A DNA stretch of 64,000 bases from Spongilla lacustris (lineage: Eukaryota > Porifera > Demospongiae > Spongillida > Spongillidae). Positions 11,901 through 22,772 of this stretch are shown here, one piece after another. Both the position numbers and the translations under genes were made by a program. Within the stretch, counting starts at the first letter, position 1; each line of letters starts with the position of its first letter. The stretch is taken from positions 220,564-284,563 of the forward strand of contig OX442420.1 of the NCBI GenBank assembly GCA_949361645.1, written 5' to 3'. Below the pieces are notes generated by a model. The model was not told the DNA's origin. It saw only the letters and a program-made list of their open reading frames with translations, and searched no databases.

Positions 11901-14477
11901 AGCCATGGGTATGTCTTGGCTATGCAAGACCACGCTAATAGTAAACTGTGCAATAATTTTAATAAGCAGATGATGTGCTTCAACCAACATGTAATAAGGG
12001 TGTATGGGAAATTTTCAATCAAATTATTCAAGATGGAGAAATCAATAATCACACATGTATTTCGTTGATAGATAGAGGTGCGAAATCTTGCGGTAGCCAC
12101 TTGATTTTTTATCTATCCTAATTATAGGGATGTTTATTAAAATTAGTTATGATTATGTTCGGATCTTGAATATGTGGGGTTTGATTTCAAAATCAGAGGG
12201 ACTTAATGAAGTAACTTAAAAATATGCACACTGTACTACAATAGCATGACCTATGACTACAAGGTGGTCAATTTTAATTAAAATATAAAAATTAATTAAT
12301 AGTTGGTACCAACAGTAATAATAATCACTACTTGAATGATGTTAATAAACTCACATAACTACTGTGCCTTTCCATGACTCTCAATTACATCACCACATTT
12401 TAAAAAAAAAACATTAGGGAATGCCCCATTGCTGTGCCCTAGACAATAAGGCTGGCAATACAACAAATGGGTTGGAAAATATAAAATGTCTGACCACCAA
12501 ACCCCAACCCTCCCTCCCCCCAACCCCAGCCCTCCCTCCCCCCAACCACAGCCCTCCCTCCCCCCAACCACAGCCCTCCCTCCCCCAACCCCAACCCTGC
12601 CTCCCTCCCCCTGCCTCCCTCCCCAGCCTTCCCTCCCTCCAACCCTAGCCCTCCCAAACCACTACTGGTGATATGGTACTTGACACAGGTGACACTTGAT
12701 GTAGATTACAGCTAGTAGTTGACAGAGATGACAGTTGACACACTGACCTCACTTCCTCTCCTGGGGACACCTCAGGTGATTGTGTGGGAAGAGGAGGAAG
12801 CCAGAATATGTCATCATCTGAAGGTTTGGCAGGGCCTGTGGGGCGAAGGGACAGAGGACTGGGGAGGAGAGAGATAGCAGTTCAACTAACTACTTTGAAC
12901 AACAGACCATTACCTCCTCCCAAGACTTTACACACACACATACTCCTCAGTGAATATTCACCCTCCTCCCCAGGCTGCATACCCCTCCTCCCCAGGCTGC
13001 ATACCCACCCCTCCTCCTCCCCAGGCTGCATACTCACCCCCTCCTCCTCCCCAGGCTGCATACTCACCCTTCTCCTCCCCAGGCTGCATACTCACCCTCC
13101 TCCCCAGGCTGCATGCTCACCCCTCCTCCCCAGGCTGCATACTCACCCTCCTCCCCAGGCTGCATACTCACCCCTCCTCCCCCAGGCTGCATACTCACCC
13201 CTCCTCCCCAGGCTGCATACTCACCCCTCCTCCCCACTCATCAGGTTCAGTACACTGGCCTGGAGATACTTGCTCAATCGCTTATCAGCATTCTTCAACA
13301 ACTTCTGGGAGGAGGCTTGTCTCCGTTGGTTACGAGAACGCTACAAACAATGTAGAGATGGTGACCAGGACACACATAATGGTGACCAGGACACACATAA
13401 TGGTGGCTAGGTCACACGGCCCTCACCAGGGTCTGCAGCTTGAGGGAGGGTGGGGGCCCATCAAATACGAAGACAGGTTTGATGCGGTAGTGAAGCAGCT
13501 TGCAGATCCTGCTAAACAGGACTGCCAAGTGGGCTCCTTTTAGCATCTCTCCATGACGGTCCCTGGCACCCTTCACTGCTTGGTTCAGCCAAATGCTCAC
13601 ATCTGTAAAGAGTTCAAGACACCTCATGTCTTCTCAAAACTACAGGATATTGTAACTAATCTCTTTCCTGTCCTCGCGTATTAGTGAGCACAGAAGTGTG
13701 TAATGTGCCCATGTGTGCATCACATGTCTAACCATGTGACCATGTGTGCATCACATGTCTAACCATGTGACCATCACATGTCTAACCATGTGACCATCAC
13801 ATGTCTAACCATGTGACCATCACATGTCTAACCATGTGACCATGTGTGCATCACATGTCTAATCATGTGATGTCACATTGTGCAACTGTACGATATTATT
13901 TGTACCTGGGTATTCAAAATTATGATTTAAAGAGTATTAAATCAGAACCCACATATTCAAATGGACCAGCACATGTCTGCTGGCGGGGTAATTACTGAAT
14001 CTAGGGAAAGGCTTATGCATTTGGGGTGGGGGAAGTCTACAATTTAGGGGTCACGTATCCTGGATTAGCGCCCGTATTAACCACACCTCCAGTCACTCAC
14101 GGACCACACCTCTCATCCCTCCGGGATGGAAAGTAAAGCACGTGTAGTACATATTGTGTATATTTTGTATTATGCTTACATTTAAATACGCTCCACAGTC
14201 ACCGTCTTCGCTTACTAAAGACGTGTATTAGAGGAGGCATCTTCTATATAGATACCCCAGCGTCTTCTCATGCCCGTTATTCAAGATAAGCTTTCGCATT
14301 ATTGGTAATTATAAGCTTCTTATTATCGCACGTGCTGCAAGACAAATGGTGCGTGGAGGGCTGTGCCAAGCGTACCGGTAATAACTCACCTATAGCGAGA
14401 ATAAGTCCCTCGAGCGACTCCAAGGTGACAGGATGACCGCTACATTCAAGAATTTTCCACAAATCTTTTACTCCCAT
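717..14477 (-). CDS. ERCC5: DNA repair endonuclease XPG/ERCC5 (5' two thirds; 3' end outside window)
   Basis: XPG is the structure-specific nuclease that cuts 3' of the lesion in nucleotide excision repair. Exons (minus strand): 14477-14390, 13602-13427, 13340-13225, 12858-12748, 10147-9952, 7990-7762, 7713-7084, 5055-4763, 4173-3960, 915-847, 792-717. Phases agree at every junction, giving 732 codons before the frame leaves the window. The protein begins [14 protein letters not shown]. The N nuclease domain has [11 protein letters not shown] with Asp30 and FVFDG with Asp77, the same positions as the human catalytic aspartates. The long spacer contains [11 protein letters not shown], a segment aligning with the human SSLPPEV region, and [15 protein letters not shown]. 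The I domain follows with [39 protein letters not shown] and [14 protein letters not shown], retaining the acidic metal ligands. A small exon could be missing between 12748 and 10147, because the human WQERM stretch has no counterpart. Further C-terminal exons must lie left of the window. Confidence 0.96.
945..1132. repeat. Tandem repeat of ATAACAGCTACATGTATCC units
   Basis: A 12- to 19-bp unit (variants CCATAACAGCTATAT and CCATAACAGCTACATGTAT) recurs about ten times inside an ERCC5 intron. Confidence 0.85.
1554..1885. repeat. (TG)n / TGTGTGTGTACATG satellite
   Basis: Microsatellite dominated by TG that becomes a 14-bp unit TGTGTGTGTACATG, then a variant with GTGCGCATG. All six frames are artificially open here, which produces Cys/Val- or His/Thr-rich ORFs without biological support. 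Confidence 0.95.
2085..3966 (-). repeat. Minisatellite of about 65 copies built on an ERCC5 5' splice site
   Basis: A 1.9-kb array of about 28-bp units lies directly after the exon ending at 3960. On the minus strand each unit reads CAGCTAGGTGAGGGAGG followed by GGGAGGAGGGG. The last bases of the real exon (GGGCAGCTAG) and its donor (GTGAGGGAGG) are the first copy of the unit. Length variants of the C/T-rich part (CCTCC insertions and deletions) and occasional TAGTTG or TAGCTGTC changes distinguish units. The array makes up most of the intron between exons 4173-3960 and 915-847. Confidence 0.95.
4174..4762. other. ERCC5 intron, unique sequence
   Basis: AT-rich intron between exons 5055-4763 and 4173-3960. 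No repeat array, RNA gene or extra exon was recognised. Confidence 0.6.
5941..5995. repeat. (CA)n microsatellite
   Basis: About 27 uninterrupted CA dinucleotides in an ERCC5 intron. Confidence 0.98.
6049..6644. repeat. 22-bp minisatellite, about 27 copies
   Basis: The unit CCTTAACACCATCACCAGCT plus AA is repeated with rare substitutions (TCC for ACC, AAC for ACC). It lies in the ERCC5 intron between exons 7713-7084 and 5055-4763. Confidence 0.97.
6691..6992. repeat. 30-bp minisatellite, about 10 copies
   Basis: The unit contains GAGGATATCCTGAGGGGTCC followed by TGAGGGTGGA. It lies in the same ERCC5 intron as the 22-bp array, only about 90 bp from exon 7713-7084. The open frames across it are repeat artefacts. 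Confidence 0.96.
8041..8975. repeat. 48-bp minisatellite split by a transposon
   Basis: About six copies of a 48-bp unit (containing CATCACTCCCCCTGACAACT then CGGGTCCCCCTACCCTTCCC) run from 8047 to 8338. One further copy resumes at 8927. The 8339-8926 interval is an inserted inverted-repeat element. Confidence 0.93.
8339..8926. mobile_element. Non-autonomous DNA transposon (MITE-like), 588 bp
   Basis: The ends are perfect 16-bp terminal inverted repeats, CAGGCCCGTAGGCTGG and CCAGCCTACGGGCCTG. They are flanked by the 5-bp direct repeat CATCA (8334-8338 and 8927-8931). The element interrupts a minisatellite inside an ERCC5 intron, which makes its boundaries unusually clear. No transposase frame is visible. 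A segment at about 8450-8500 containing TGTAAGCTCCCCCAT resembles sequence at about 49630-49660. The superfamily is not assigned. Confidence 0.88.
9728..9850. repeat. Short tandem repeat of GTGACCAGAGGTGACC units
   Basis: About five copies of GGTGTGACCAGAGGTGA(A)CC with CTTGGCTT interruptions lie in the ERCC5 intron downstream of exon 10147-9952. Confidence 0.85.
10359..10748 (+). pseudogene. Retroelement fragment (N-terminal RT-polyprotein remnant)
   Basis: The open frame contains [18 protein letters not shown] followed by [10 protein letters not shown]. This resembles the conserved segment (SEKGAS-WLSALPL...HKG) found just upstream of the reverse transcriptase in a retroelement type common in invertebrate genomes. 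It is antisense to ERCC5 inside its intron and has no RT core, so it is a relic. The family name is an inference from motif memory. Confidence 0.55.
11640..11960 (+). mobile_element. Dispersed repeat copy A (retroelement 3' end)
   Basis: About 300 bp nearly identical to 16590-16915. It starts in frame with [13 protein letters not shown] coding sequence (the RT-element C-terminus) and runs into a shared non-coding tail containing CATAACGGGGGAATTCCATA and GATATTAAGTTGATAGTTCT. It is a 3'-truncated or solo end of a retroelement within an ERCC5 intron. Confidence 0.8.
12490..12660. repeat. C-rich tandem repeat
   Basis: Repeats of CCCTCCCTCCCCCCAACCACAG-like units (about 22 bp, imperfect) in an ERCC5 intron. 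They give proline-rich artefact ORFs on the plus strand. Confidence 0.85.
12955..13240 (-). repeat. Splice-donor minisatellite, about 11 copies
   Basis: On the minus strand the 24- to 28-bp unit reads GTGAGTATGCAGCCTGGGGA followed by GGAGG. The first copy is the end of ERCC5 exon 13340-13225 (GTGGGGAGGAGG) plus its real donor GTGAGTATG. Every following copy therefore carries another donor (GTGAGT) and a CAG acceptor-like triplet. The number of G residues before GT varies between copies, so the donors are in different phases. Confidence 0.92.
13690..13875. repeat. CATGTCTAACCATGTGACCAT tandem repeat
   Basis: Six to seven imperfect copies of a 21- to 37-bp unit in the first large ERCC5 intron. 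Confidence 0.85.
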
Positions 14478-15470
14478 CTCTCAATGAGAGAGCACCTTTT
14501 AAATATTAAATGTAGTAAGAATGACGTCATGCATGATTCATACGTACACCCAACTGCACTGGTCGTACGGTGGTACCGCAGGCAAAACTGTTGACATCAC
14601 ATTCAAGTGTACGTGTAAAGTTATTTGATCCTATCGCCGTCTTCTCTAAGTGCCTTCTTTTGTCGACAGCTACTAGTAGTCGAGTAATTCTTCAGCGTGG
14701 CTACTGAAATTGGAGTGGGACTTTTATCGCCGTCACCATGACGTTGTTCATATAAAATATGGCGAATTGTTAAAGTTGCCATGCAGATGAAAGAACATAT
14801 CAATTTTATCGAGCATAGTATGATTAAATTCACACTTGAAATCCCAGCTGAGGTATGGTGTATCAGCAGCTATGGGTCCCCTCACCATCTCCTCCCCACG
14901 ACCAAGATCGCATCACAGTGATGACATGCCTACGTGGTGATTCACATTTGCTAATAAGACCGATTCCTCTTTATGCGGTATAAAACTGAAGTGGAAGTAG
15001 CCCCCATGCCAGCACCAGTCCAGTCTGGTTACTGTTGACTTGATAGTGTCACTCAACAGATTCATCCAACAGAAAGGAGGAAGTGTTGTCCATGCCCTGT
15101 CATACGACCTTCGCAGTGATACTGCAATGTGACCAGTGTAGGGGTGTCTGTTTTCATAATTATAGTTATTATAATAATATCAGTATATAATTCATGTATA
15201 TATACACTAACAGGATAATCCTTAATTAAGACACACTATAATATATTTATATTGACATTCTGTTTTATATTTGTTTAGACATTTGTTTAATATTTAGTTT
15301 TTGCTTATATTTATTGACATTAATTTTATTTATTTATTTTGACATTTGTTGACATTATTTTAATTTGACATTTGCATGTCATATATTTATTTTAACATTT
15401 GTCTTCGTTTTATCAGCTGTATGGTGCTCCGTCGATTATCATACGATCTCATGTAATATGAGTGATACAC
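14478..15470. other. ERCC5 upstream region, no gene recognised
   Basis: This lies 5' of the ERCC5 start codon. It should contain the promoter and 5' UTR, but no TATA or initiator element could be assigned. An AT-rich stretch at about 15160-15400 is low complexity. Confidence 0.5.
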
Positions 15471-15474
15471 CCCC

Positions 15475-15845
15475 AGCTGCACATGGCCACCCCAGCTGCC
15501 CCACGCATGGCCCCACGCATGGCCACCCCAGCTGCCCCACGCATGGCCACCCCAGCTGCCCCACACATGGCCACCCCAGCTGCCCCACAAATGGCCACCC
15601 CAGCTGCCCCACACATGGCCACCCCAGCTGCCCCACGCATGGCCACCACAGCTGCCCCACACATGGCCACCCCAGCTGCCCCACACATGGCCACCCCAGC
15701 TGCCCCACACATGGCTACTCCCAGCTGCCCCACACATGGCCACCCCAGCTGCCCCACGCATGGCCACCCCAGCTGCCCCACGCATGGCCACCCCAGCTGC
15801 CCCACGCATGGCCACCCCAGCTGCCCCACGCATGGCCACCACTGC
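15475..15845. repeat. 24-bp minisatellite, about 15 copies
   Basis: The unit contains CCCCACGCATGGCCACCCCA followed by GCTG. Because 24 is divisible by three, every frame stays open, giving an apparent 238-residue ORF that is not credible as a gene. Confidence 0.95.
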
Positions 15846-15949
15846 AAACATATTCAGTCAAGGAGCTAATTTTATTTGGTCAGGCTAAAGCCCTACAGGC
15901 CCGACCATTTGTGCCGGACCTGAACACTGAGTCCCAAGCAGCTTGCTGT

Positions 15950-16915
15950 CAGTACATAACAAGGGAATTCCAGAAGTACACAGTAATGTGTGACGATATT
16001 AAGTTGATAGTTCTTTATAGCCCACTGGTACGTCTTGATTATGCAGGCCACGCTAATTGTAAGTGGAGTAACAAATTCTGAACATGTTTCTTCAGAGGTG
16101 AATAATTTGGCTGACATGACTAAATATTATTTGAAATCGATTTTAGATTTGGTTTATTAATTGGACCTCATTAAAATAATTGCAACATTTACTTGCCCAT
16201 GAAGGTTGAAAATTGACAGACATTTTTTTTTTTTTAATGGTTGAGTCATAACAATTCTGAAACATAGGCTCCCACTACAATTGCTTAACGAGAGAATGAT
16301 GTCATTCAAACTAAGCTCCCATAATGTTGCCATTCTATGCCAAGTGTGAGAACGGCACTTCCAGCAAGAGTACATTCCTCATGTAAATCAGGATGGATGG
16401 CGGGCACATTCAAGAATTTTTACACAAATCATCTTGTTCCATCTCCCAAAGGTAAAGATGTAGTTATAAAAATAATTATTCCAATGCCTGCAGAATCGTA
16501 TGGAGCATGGGGCACAGAAGCTCAAGAGACTTTCTCCTGCCTGCCACCTCACCTTGCCACTAGAACCAACCCAAGTCAGAGGTGGTTGTTAACCTGTATG
16601 GCCACCTCAACCTGTCCCCTGTACACACCAACACAAGGGCTCTCCTTATGAGGCTTCCTCTTGAGGCAAGCATAACTCCTTGCATTGTAACCCATTTACT
16701 TTTAAAATATTTGTTTGTTCAGTGCACTGCTTGCTGTTATGCGTTCAGTACACATAACGGGGGAATTCCATAAGTACACATGCACATGTGTAGAATAAGT
16801 AGTACACATGTGACGTGTCATATGATATTAAGTTGATAGTTCTTCAGTTACAGCCATGGGTATGTCTTGATAATGCAAGACCACGCTAATAGTAAACTGT
16901 GCAATAATTTTAATG
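15950..16915 (+). mobile_element. Retroelement 3'-end fragments (copy B plus an older copy)
   Basis: Copy B at 16590-16915 matches 11640-11960 almost base for base, with a small TTTTAAAATA insertion. Upstream, 16480-16650 still reads AESYGAWGTEAQETFSCLPP, the C-terminal segment typical of the same RT element. A third, more diverged partial copy (AAGGGAATTCCAGAAGTACA, then GATATTAAGTTGATAGTTCT) is at 15955-16075. Confidence 0.78.
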
Positions 16916-17103
16916 CAATTAACCAAATAAAATAATGTAGTCATATGAGGCAGTAAATTAGTCCACCTCACATACCAAATACTACCTTAATGTGTTACTC
17001 CATGTATTTAAACAGGTTGAAAGTTGACTAGTATGCTCTCCCATCCCCCCCCCCCCCCCCCCACACACACACACATATGCTTCCGGTAGCACTGTGTAAT
17101 CAG

Positions 17104-17660
17104 ATGCAGCATACCTGAATATAAGCACATGATGTCACCACAAGGTACTAATATTAGCATGATGTCACCACAAGGTACTAATATTAGCATGATGTCACCA
17201 CAAGGTGCTAACACTAAGCATCCATCAATCATCATTCTAAGCATCACTTTGGCTATACATGTACTACTTTAATTATGATGCACGTAGACATCAATGATTT
17301 AGGTATTAAGAAATCAAAAACTGATGACATTCCAATTATTAAAAGCAGAGTAAACACCTCTTAAATGAATTTGAAATAACCAGCTGTATATCATTGACAA
17401 CTAGAAAATCAATATAATAATATTATTTCACTATCGATGATAAGCAGAATATAATGAAATTAATATCATACGGCTTGCTAACTACATATGTCATGTGCTC
17501 TAGGGCCATGTGTCATGTGATCTAGGACCATATGTCAAGTGCTCTAGGGCCATATGTCATGTGATCTAGGGCCATATGTCACAGTGTGCTAGGACCATAT
17601 GTCATGTGATCTAGGGCCATATGTCACAGTGTGCTAGGACCATATGTCATGTGCTGTGCA
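17104..17660. repeat. Two short tandem arrays (30 bp x3; about 22-32 bp x7)
   Basis: At 17119-17210 a 30-bp unit containing ATGATGTCACCACAAGGTAC is repeated three times. At 17486-17660 units built on CATATGTCATGTGATCTAGG recur about seven times. Confidence 0.85.
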
Positions 17661-17995
17661 AACAATGTTGTATGCTTCTTGCCTGAGTCCAAGTAGAGGA
17701 CATTTGATCACATCACTTTTATTGTAAAACATCAACCATTTTCTCCAACTATTTGTGTCCACTACAATGGTCAAAGGATCCTTCTAACCAATGTCTCTTA
17801 GCAAAGCTGCCTTAGATTGCTTTAATATTTGTGAAGTTTATCTTGCAACAACACCAGTTAGGCTAGATTTGATGGTAGTGTGTAAAAGGGACCCCCCCCC
17901 CCCCCCCCCCCAATGAGGTTTGCACTAGATATGATCAAACCATGTTGATGACCTTGTTTACTAGGAAGTAAACAAGTATGTTTTGCATGCAACCT

Positions 17996-18356
17996 GGTGT
18001 TCCCTAAACCCTAGGTGTTCCCTAAACCCTAGGTGTTCCCTAAACCCTAGGTGTTCCCTAAACCCTAGGTGTTCCCTAAACCCTAGGTGTTCCCTAAACC
18101 CTAGGTGTTCCCTAAACCCTAGGTGTTCCCTAAACCCTAGGTGTTCCCTAAACCCTAGGTGTTCCCTAAACCCTAGGTGTTCCCTAAACCCTAGGTGTTA
18201 TCTAAACCCTAGGTGTTCCCTAAACCCTAGGTGTTCCCTAAACCCTAGGTGTTCCCTAAACCCTAGGTGTTCCCTAAACCCTAGGTGTTCCCTAAACCCT
18301 AAGGTGTTCCCTAAACCCTAGGTGTTCCCTAAACCCTAGGTGTTCCCTAAACCTTA
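17996..18356. repeat. 18-bp telomere-like minisatellite, about 20 copies
   Basis: The unit CCCTAAACCCTAGGTGTT is nearly perfectly repeated. It embeds the CCCTAAA/CCCTA motif of telomeric repeats but at 18-bp period, so it is not a canonical TTAGGG array. The flanks are CCTGGTGTT on the left and CCTTAAGG on the right. Confidence 0.95.
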
Positions 18357-18379
18357 AGGTTTAAGGTGTTCAGGTGCTC

Positions 18380-18847
18380 AATAAATGCGCAAATCCATTT
18401 GAACCGCTGGATGGCCTCTGAATTAGCTGCCACCATTTTAAGCTAGCTGTCCATTCAGAACATTCCACCACACAGTAAGGATGCTGTTTTGCATTCTTTT
18501 AAATATTACTGGTACAGGTATGATCAACAATACTGGTACAGGTCTGATCAACCATACTGATCAACAATACATCTTCAGTTGTTCTGAAAGGGGATGTGGC
18601 CCCACCCCTTAACCGATATATATGGTATAGCATTGGCAAGCCAAAATGACTGCACCACACCACACCACACCAGACCATGTAAAAAGGGGGAGGGGCACGT
18701 ATGATGATCGGTCACTAAGTGTGCCAAGCCACTGGGGGGGGGGGGGGGGGGTGCATGATGATTGGTCAATTTGGTTACTATGGTAAGATAAAAGACTTGA
18801 CAGAGGGGGAGGGATGGTTTGATCCCTGAACATCAGATGGTTTCTCT

Positions 18848-18878
<31 letters not shown>

Positions 18879-19212
18879 GTGACCATTTGATGATCTTCTA
18901 GAACAACCTGTGAAGACCTGAACATGTAATATAATTTCATTTGCACACAAAGGCTACATGTACACACATCCTCACCACATCAGACAAGCAAGAGAATGGA
19001 CAATATTTACACATAGGAATCTGCCCACACATAGGAATCCACATATTTGAACAAGTCACATGGATACAAAACATTCATCCCATTGTGTCACTGACATTTC
19101 TGTGGGAACAGCTGACCACACACATACATTAATATTGGAAAGGGGTGGGGGGGGAGGGGCAGACCCCCATCTCTATGGCGACACATATAGTACACAGCTC
19201 TAGGCAAATGTC
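18380..19212. other. Region between the telomere-like array and CABIT gene 1
   Basis: No gene recognised. Contains two poly-G tracts (about 18734-18751 and 18861-18880, the second after a (TG)n run). It would hold the 3' UTR of the minus-strand CABIT gene at its right end. Confidence 0.5.
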
Positions 19213-20480
19213 TCACACCCATGAGTGGCTAATCTGCCCAGTGACCGCACTTAGTTGTCCATTACTGAAGGTAAGCTTTGATGGGAGCTCTTGGAGGGAG
19301 GGACGAGCTTTCGTTGAACCTCTTCTGGTTGGTCGTCGACTTGTGGTGATGACCGGGTCACCCTCCTAATAACCAGCAGAAGGACAATATTAATTAACTT
19401 ATACTCTTTGAGTGGTGTGAAGGCATGCGGAGTGTGAGAAGGGGGGAGAGGAGAGGAGAGACAATGTGGTATGTGATGTGTAGGAACCTTGAGGTCATGC
19501 GGTTCATCACTTCAATCAATGTGTCAAATACCAGTCATTATAGCCTTTTCCTATCATGGAGTCTGGTGGGTGCCCACTGTGTGAGATCACAGTCCACCCC
19601 TGGGTCCAAACACCTCCAGATTCCTTCTCATGTGACTCCTCCCCTTCTCATGCAACCACTCCCCTTCTCACTCGACCACTCCCATTCTCACATGACCACT
19701 CCCCTTCTCACTTGACCACTCCCCTTCTCACTCGACCACTCCCCTTCTCACTCAACCACTCCCTTCTCACTCGACCACTCCCCTTCTCACTCGACCACTT
19801 CCCTTCTCACTCGACCACTCCCCTTCTCACTCGACCACTCCCCTTCTCACTCGACTACTCCCATTCTCACATGACCACTCCCCTTCTCACTCGACCACTC
19901 CCCTTCTCACTCGACCACTCCCCTTCTCACTCAACCACTTCCCTTCTCACTCGACCACTCCCCTTCTCACTCGACCACTCCCCTTCTCACTCGACCACTC
20001 CCCTTCTCACTCGACCACTCCCCTTCTCACTCGACCACTCCCCTTCTCACTCGACCACTCCCCTTCTCACTTGACCACTCCCATTCTCACATGACTCCTC
20101 CTTTCTACTCTTCTCATCCCTCCTATCCTTCCCCTCTCACTCCACCACCTCTTCCCTCTCCTCCCAGAAGGCTTACCACTGGAGATGGCTGGCCATGGTG
20201 AGGTGATGCTGAAGCTGACCTAGCCAGAGGTACGTCTCCATCAAATGTTCTATTAACACGGTCAAGAGAGCTTGCACTTGAGTTGTGGTGGTGCAGCCGC
20301 TGGCGAAAGAAATGGTACACTGATCAACCATGATAAGAAGTAATGGTGTGTAGTGTGTACACAGGTGTGTGTGTGTATGTGTGTGTGTGTATGTGTAATG
20401 TATGTATGCATGTGTGTATGTATGTATGTATGTATGTATGTATGTATGTATGCATGTGTGTATGTATGTATGTATGTATG

Positions 20481-20511
<31 letters not shown>

Positions 20512-21803
20512 GTATGTATGTATGTGTGAATGTGTGCGCATGTGTTGTGTTGCATGCACGCTACATGTATGTGTGCTGTTCGTGTGTATTTGATAAGATT
20601 TTCAGCGTGGATCATAGTGTAGGGGGAGCAACTTTACATCAAATGCAATGATCCACGGAGCAATAACGGGAAACAGAATTGTGACGTCAGCGGCAAGTGG
20701 TCCATTTTACATTACAAGTATCTTGAGAGCTTGGGTAAGTTACGTACCTTCGAGCTACCGCTCCAGTTCGCAGTGCACGATCTCTCCAAAGATTTGCTCT
20801 GCCCACATCGCGCGGGGAGGTCCGGTATGGTCTCGTAGAGAGGGTCTGGAACTGCTGCACACTTCGCGCTATCCCGCGCACAAGTTATGGCGCCAATCAA
20901 TTGGCTGGTTGATTGACTTAATCCACCCATTAGCTGTAATTGACAAGTACGGTATGACGATTCTTCGCTCAATTGACCGGTTAACTCCCCTGTGAGCGCA
21001 TCCTTTGTGGGCGCCGTACCCTTGCATTTGTCTCCGTCTCCCTCGACAACCACTTCCACTCCGGGCAAGTTTACGGGAACGTGGTAGAATACGGGTGAGG
21101 CGCCCTGCTCCCCCTGGCGCCCTACGCACCTCAGCACTGTGGCGGTTGTTAAGGTGGTTAGTGCCACAACATTAGCCGCGTAGCACCTGTTGGACTGCTC
21201 GTTGAAGATGCATGCTTCACAAGGGAAGGGTCTGGGGACGTAGGCGAGAATGTCAGGCAGGTGGAGAGGAAGGCGGGACCCTGCCGTGCTGAATAAGGGA
21301 GAGCAATTGTCGGGAAGAAACTTTGTCGACCGAGTGTTCATGCTAAACACGCGTAGACCGCTGTGCCCCTCCGCATTCGTTCCGTCTTCCAGTAAGATGA
21401 GAATTTCGTTAGCATCCAACAACGATTCCTCGTAGTCCGAGCGGTCGGGGTCTTTCCAACTCGTTTTAGTGCACACCAGCATTGGTCGTGGGCTTATCTC
21501 CTTGAGGTCGGCCGCGGTCTTGAAGACGAAGCCCTGAACAGCCTCCTTAATGTCCCCCGTCGGGTTGTAGAGTAGGGAAAGCCTGGTGGCTGTGTTGAGT
21601 GGAAGAAAGAACGCATCCCCTTCTATCGTTTCGGCAGCTACAACTTGGCTGCAGTTTGCCTGCAGAATGCTCAAACGTTCACAATTTGGTTCTTGAGGAC
21701 TTATGCCGGACCCTGCCTTCACCCTCACCGTCAGTGGCAGAGCATTCGAGTACAATTCCACGAACCTCGGGAGCGATATCGCATCGCTGTTGGGGGAACT
21801 CAT
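19213..21803 (-). CDS. CABIT-domain adaptor-like protein 1
   Basis: Three exons, all joined in phase 0: 21803-20748, 20299-20177, 19365-19213 (443 residues, TGA stop). The first exon encodes the whole CABIT module (about residues 10-265), beginning LPRFVELYSNALPLTVRV. It contains LPDNC with Cys167 and PRPFPCEACIF with Cys195 and Cys198. CABIT modules define THEMIS and GAREM proteins, which act as adaptors downstream of tyrosine kinases and bind GRB2; the role here is inferred. After the module come PDPLYETIPDLP (Tyr323, a YxxI motif), a Ser-rich exon and a basic last exon (TSRRPTRRGSTKARPS). Intron 2 holds a (TATG)n repeat region next to exon 2 (20380-20540 lies in intron 1) and a 20-bp minisatellite. 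Start chosen at the first ATG of the exon, before the CABIT homology. Confidence 0.9.
19640..20098. repeat. 20-bp minisatellite, about 23 copies
   Basis: Unit CACTCGACCACTCCCCTTCT on the plus strand, in intron 2 of CABIT gene 1. On the gene strand each unit contains GAGTGAGAAG, which resembles a 5' splice site. Confidence 0.95.
20360..20545. repeat. (TG)n and (TATG)n microsatellite
   Basis: TG run followed by about 30 TATG tetranucleotides, in intron 1 of CABIT gene 1. Confidence 0.96.
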
Positions 21804-22443
21804 GATACGTTCAGTGCAATAATTTATTGTGAGATAATACTATTATTATTATGACTGATTATTCTTTTTTGTGTGTGTGTGTGTGTGTGACACTGCAGTT
21901 GCGCATGCGCAGCTGAACCATGGGAATGTGTGCGTTCCGGTGATAATTGCATCAACAATCGTTTGATGGCTAATATTCAGTCCCAACATGTATCGCTTTG
22001 ATTGCGAGCCGACCACTGAGAATTGCGGCCATCAAGTTTTAAAAGAGGTTGGGGTTAACTGATGACGATTGACAGGTCTATTGCGAAGTGTACCACGGTG
22101 TTTACTATGGTGTTTCGTTTGATGAGCCACTCCTGCTACACAATTATTAGCAGCCATGCAAAATCCATAACAGTTGCCATCAGTTTGTAAGTCCCATATT
22201 GATACCCATCACTTAGCAAGTCCCATACCAGTACCCAAACATTTTGCAAGTCCTAATACTAATAATACCTATCACTTTGCAAATACAGAGCTCTCAAACT
22301 GCATCATTGGGAATTCTATCCCCCCACCCCCACCAATACCCCACCACCACATGCCCCCCCCCCCCCCCACCAATACACCACCAGTAATACAACCACCACC
22401 ACCACCCCACCACTGAGATGCATGCAAACCAATACCCTAAACC
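21804..22443. other. Upstream region of CABIT gene 1
   Basis: Contains a short (TG)n run at about 21872-21888 and a C/A-rich stretch at 22318-22410. No exon was recognised. The promoter of the minus-strand CABIT gene is expected near 21810-22000, but no element can be named. Confidence 0.5.
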
Positions 22444-22772
22444 CTAATCACTTCTGTACCTTAAGGCTACCATATGTACCTTAAGGCTACCATATGTACC
22501 TTAAGGCTACCATATGTACCTTAAGGCTACCATATGTACCTTAAGGCTACCATATGTACCTTAAGGCTACCATATGTACCTTAAGGCTACCTTATGTACC
22601 TTAAGGCTACCTTATGTACCTTAAGGCTACCATATGTACCTTAAGGCTACCATATGTACCTTAAGGCTACCATATGTACCTTAAGGCTACCATATGTACC
22701 TTAAGGCTACCATATGTACCTTAAGGCTACCATATGTACCTTAAGGCTACCATATGTACCTTACATGTAAGG
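22444..22772. repeat. 20-bp minisatellite, about 16 copies
   Basis: Unit TACCTTAAGGCTACCATATG, nearly perfect, with two copies carrying CTTATG. Contains palindromic CTTAAG and CATATG. Confidence 0.97.

Noticed and set aside
12748..12755. ERCC5 donor at 12752 (GTGAGG)
   Set aside because: It would leave phase 0 and mismatch the next exon. The donor at 12747 (GTCAGT) gives the required phase 2.
12784..13543. 197- and 208-residue proline-rich plus-strand ORFs
   Set aside because: Antisense of ERCC5 exons and of the splice-donor minisatellite.
15365..16081. 238-residue ORF on plus
   Set aside because: Most of it is a 24-bp minisatellite open in every frame, and its end runs through retroelement tail sequence.
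22444..22772. CRISPR-like 20-bp repeats
   Set aside because: Tandem minisatellite with no spacers.
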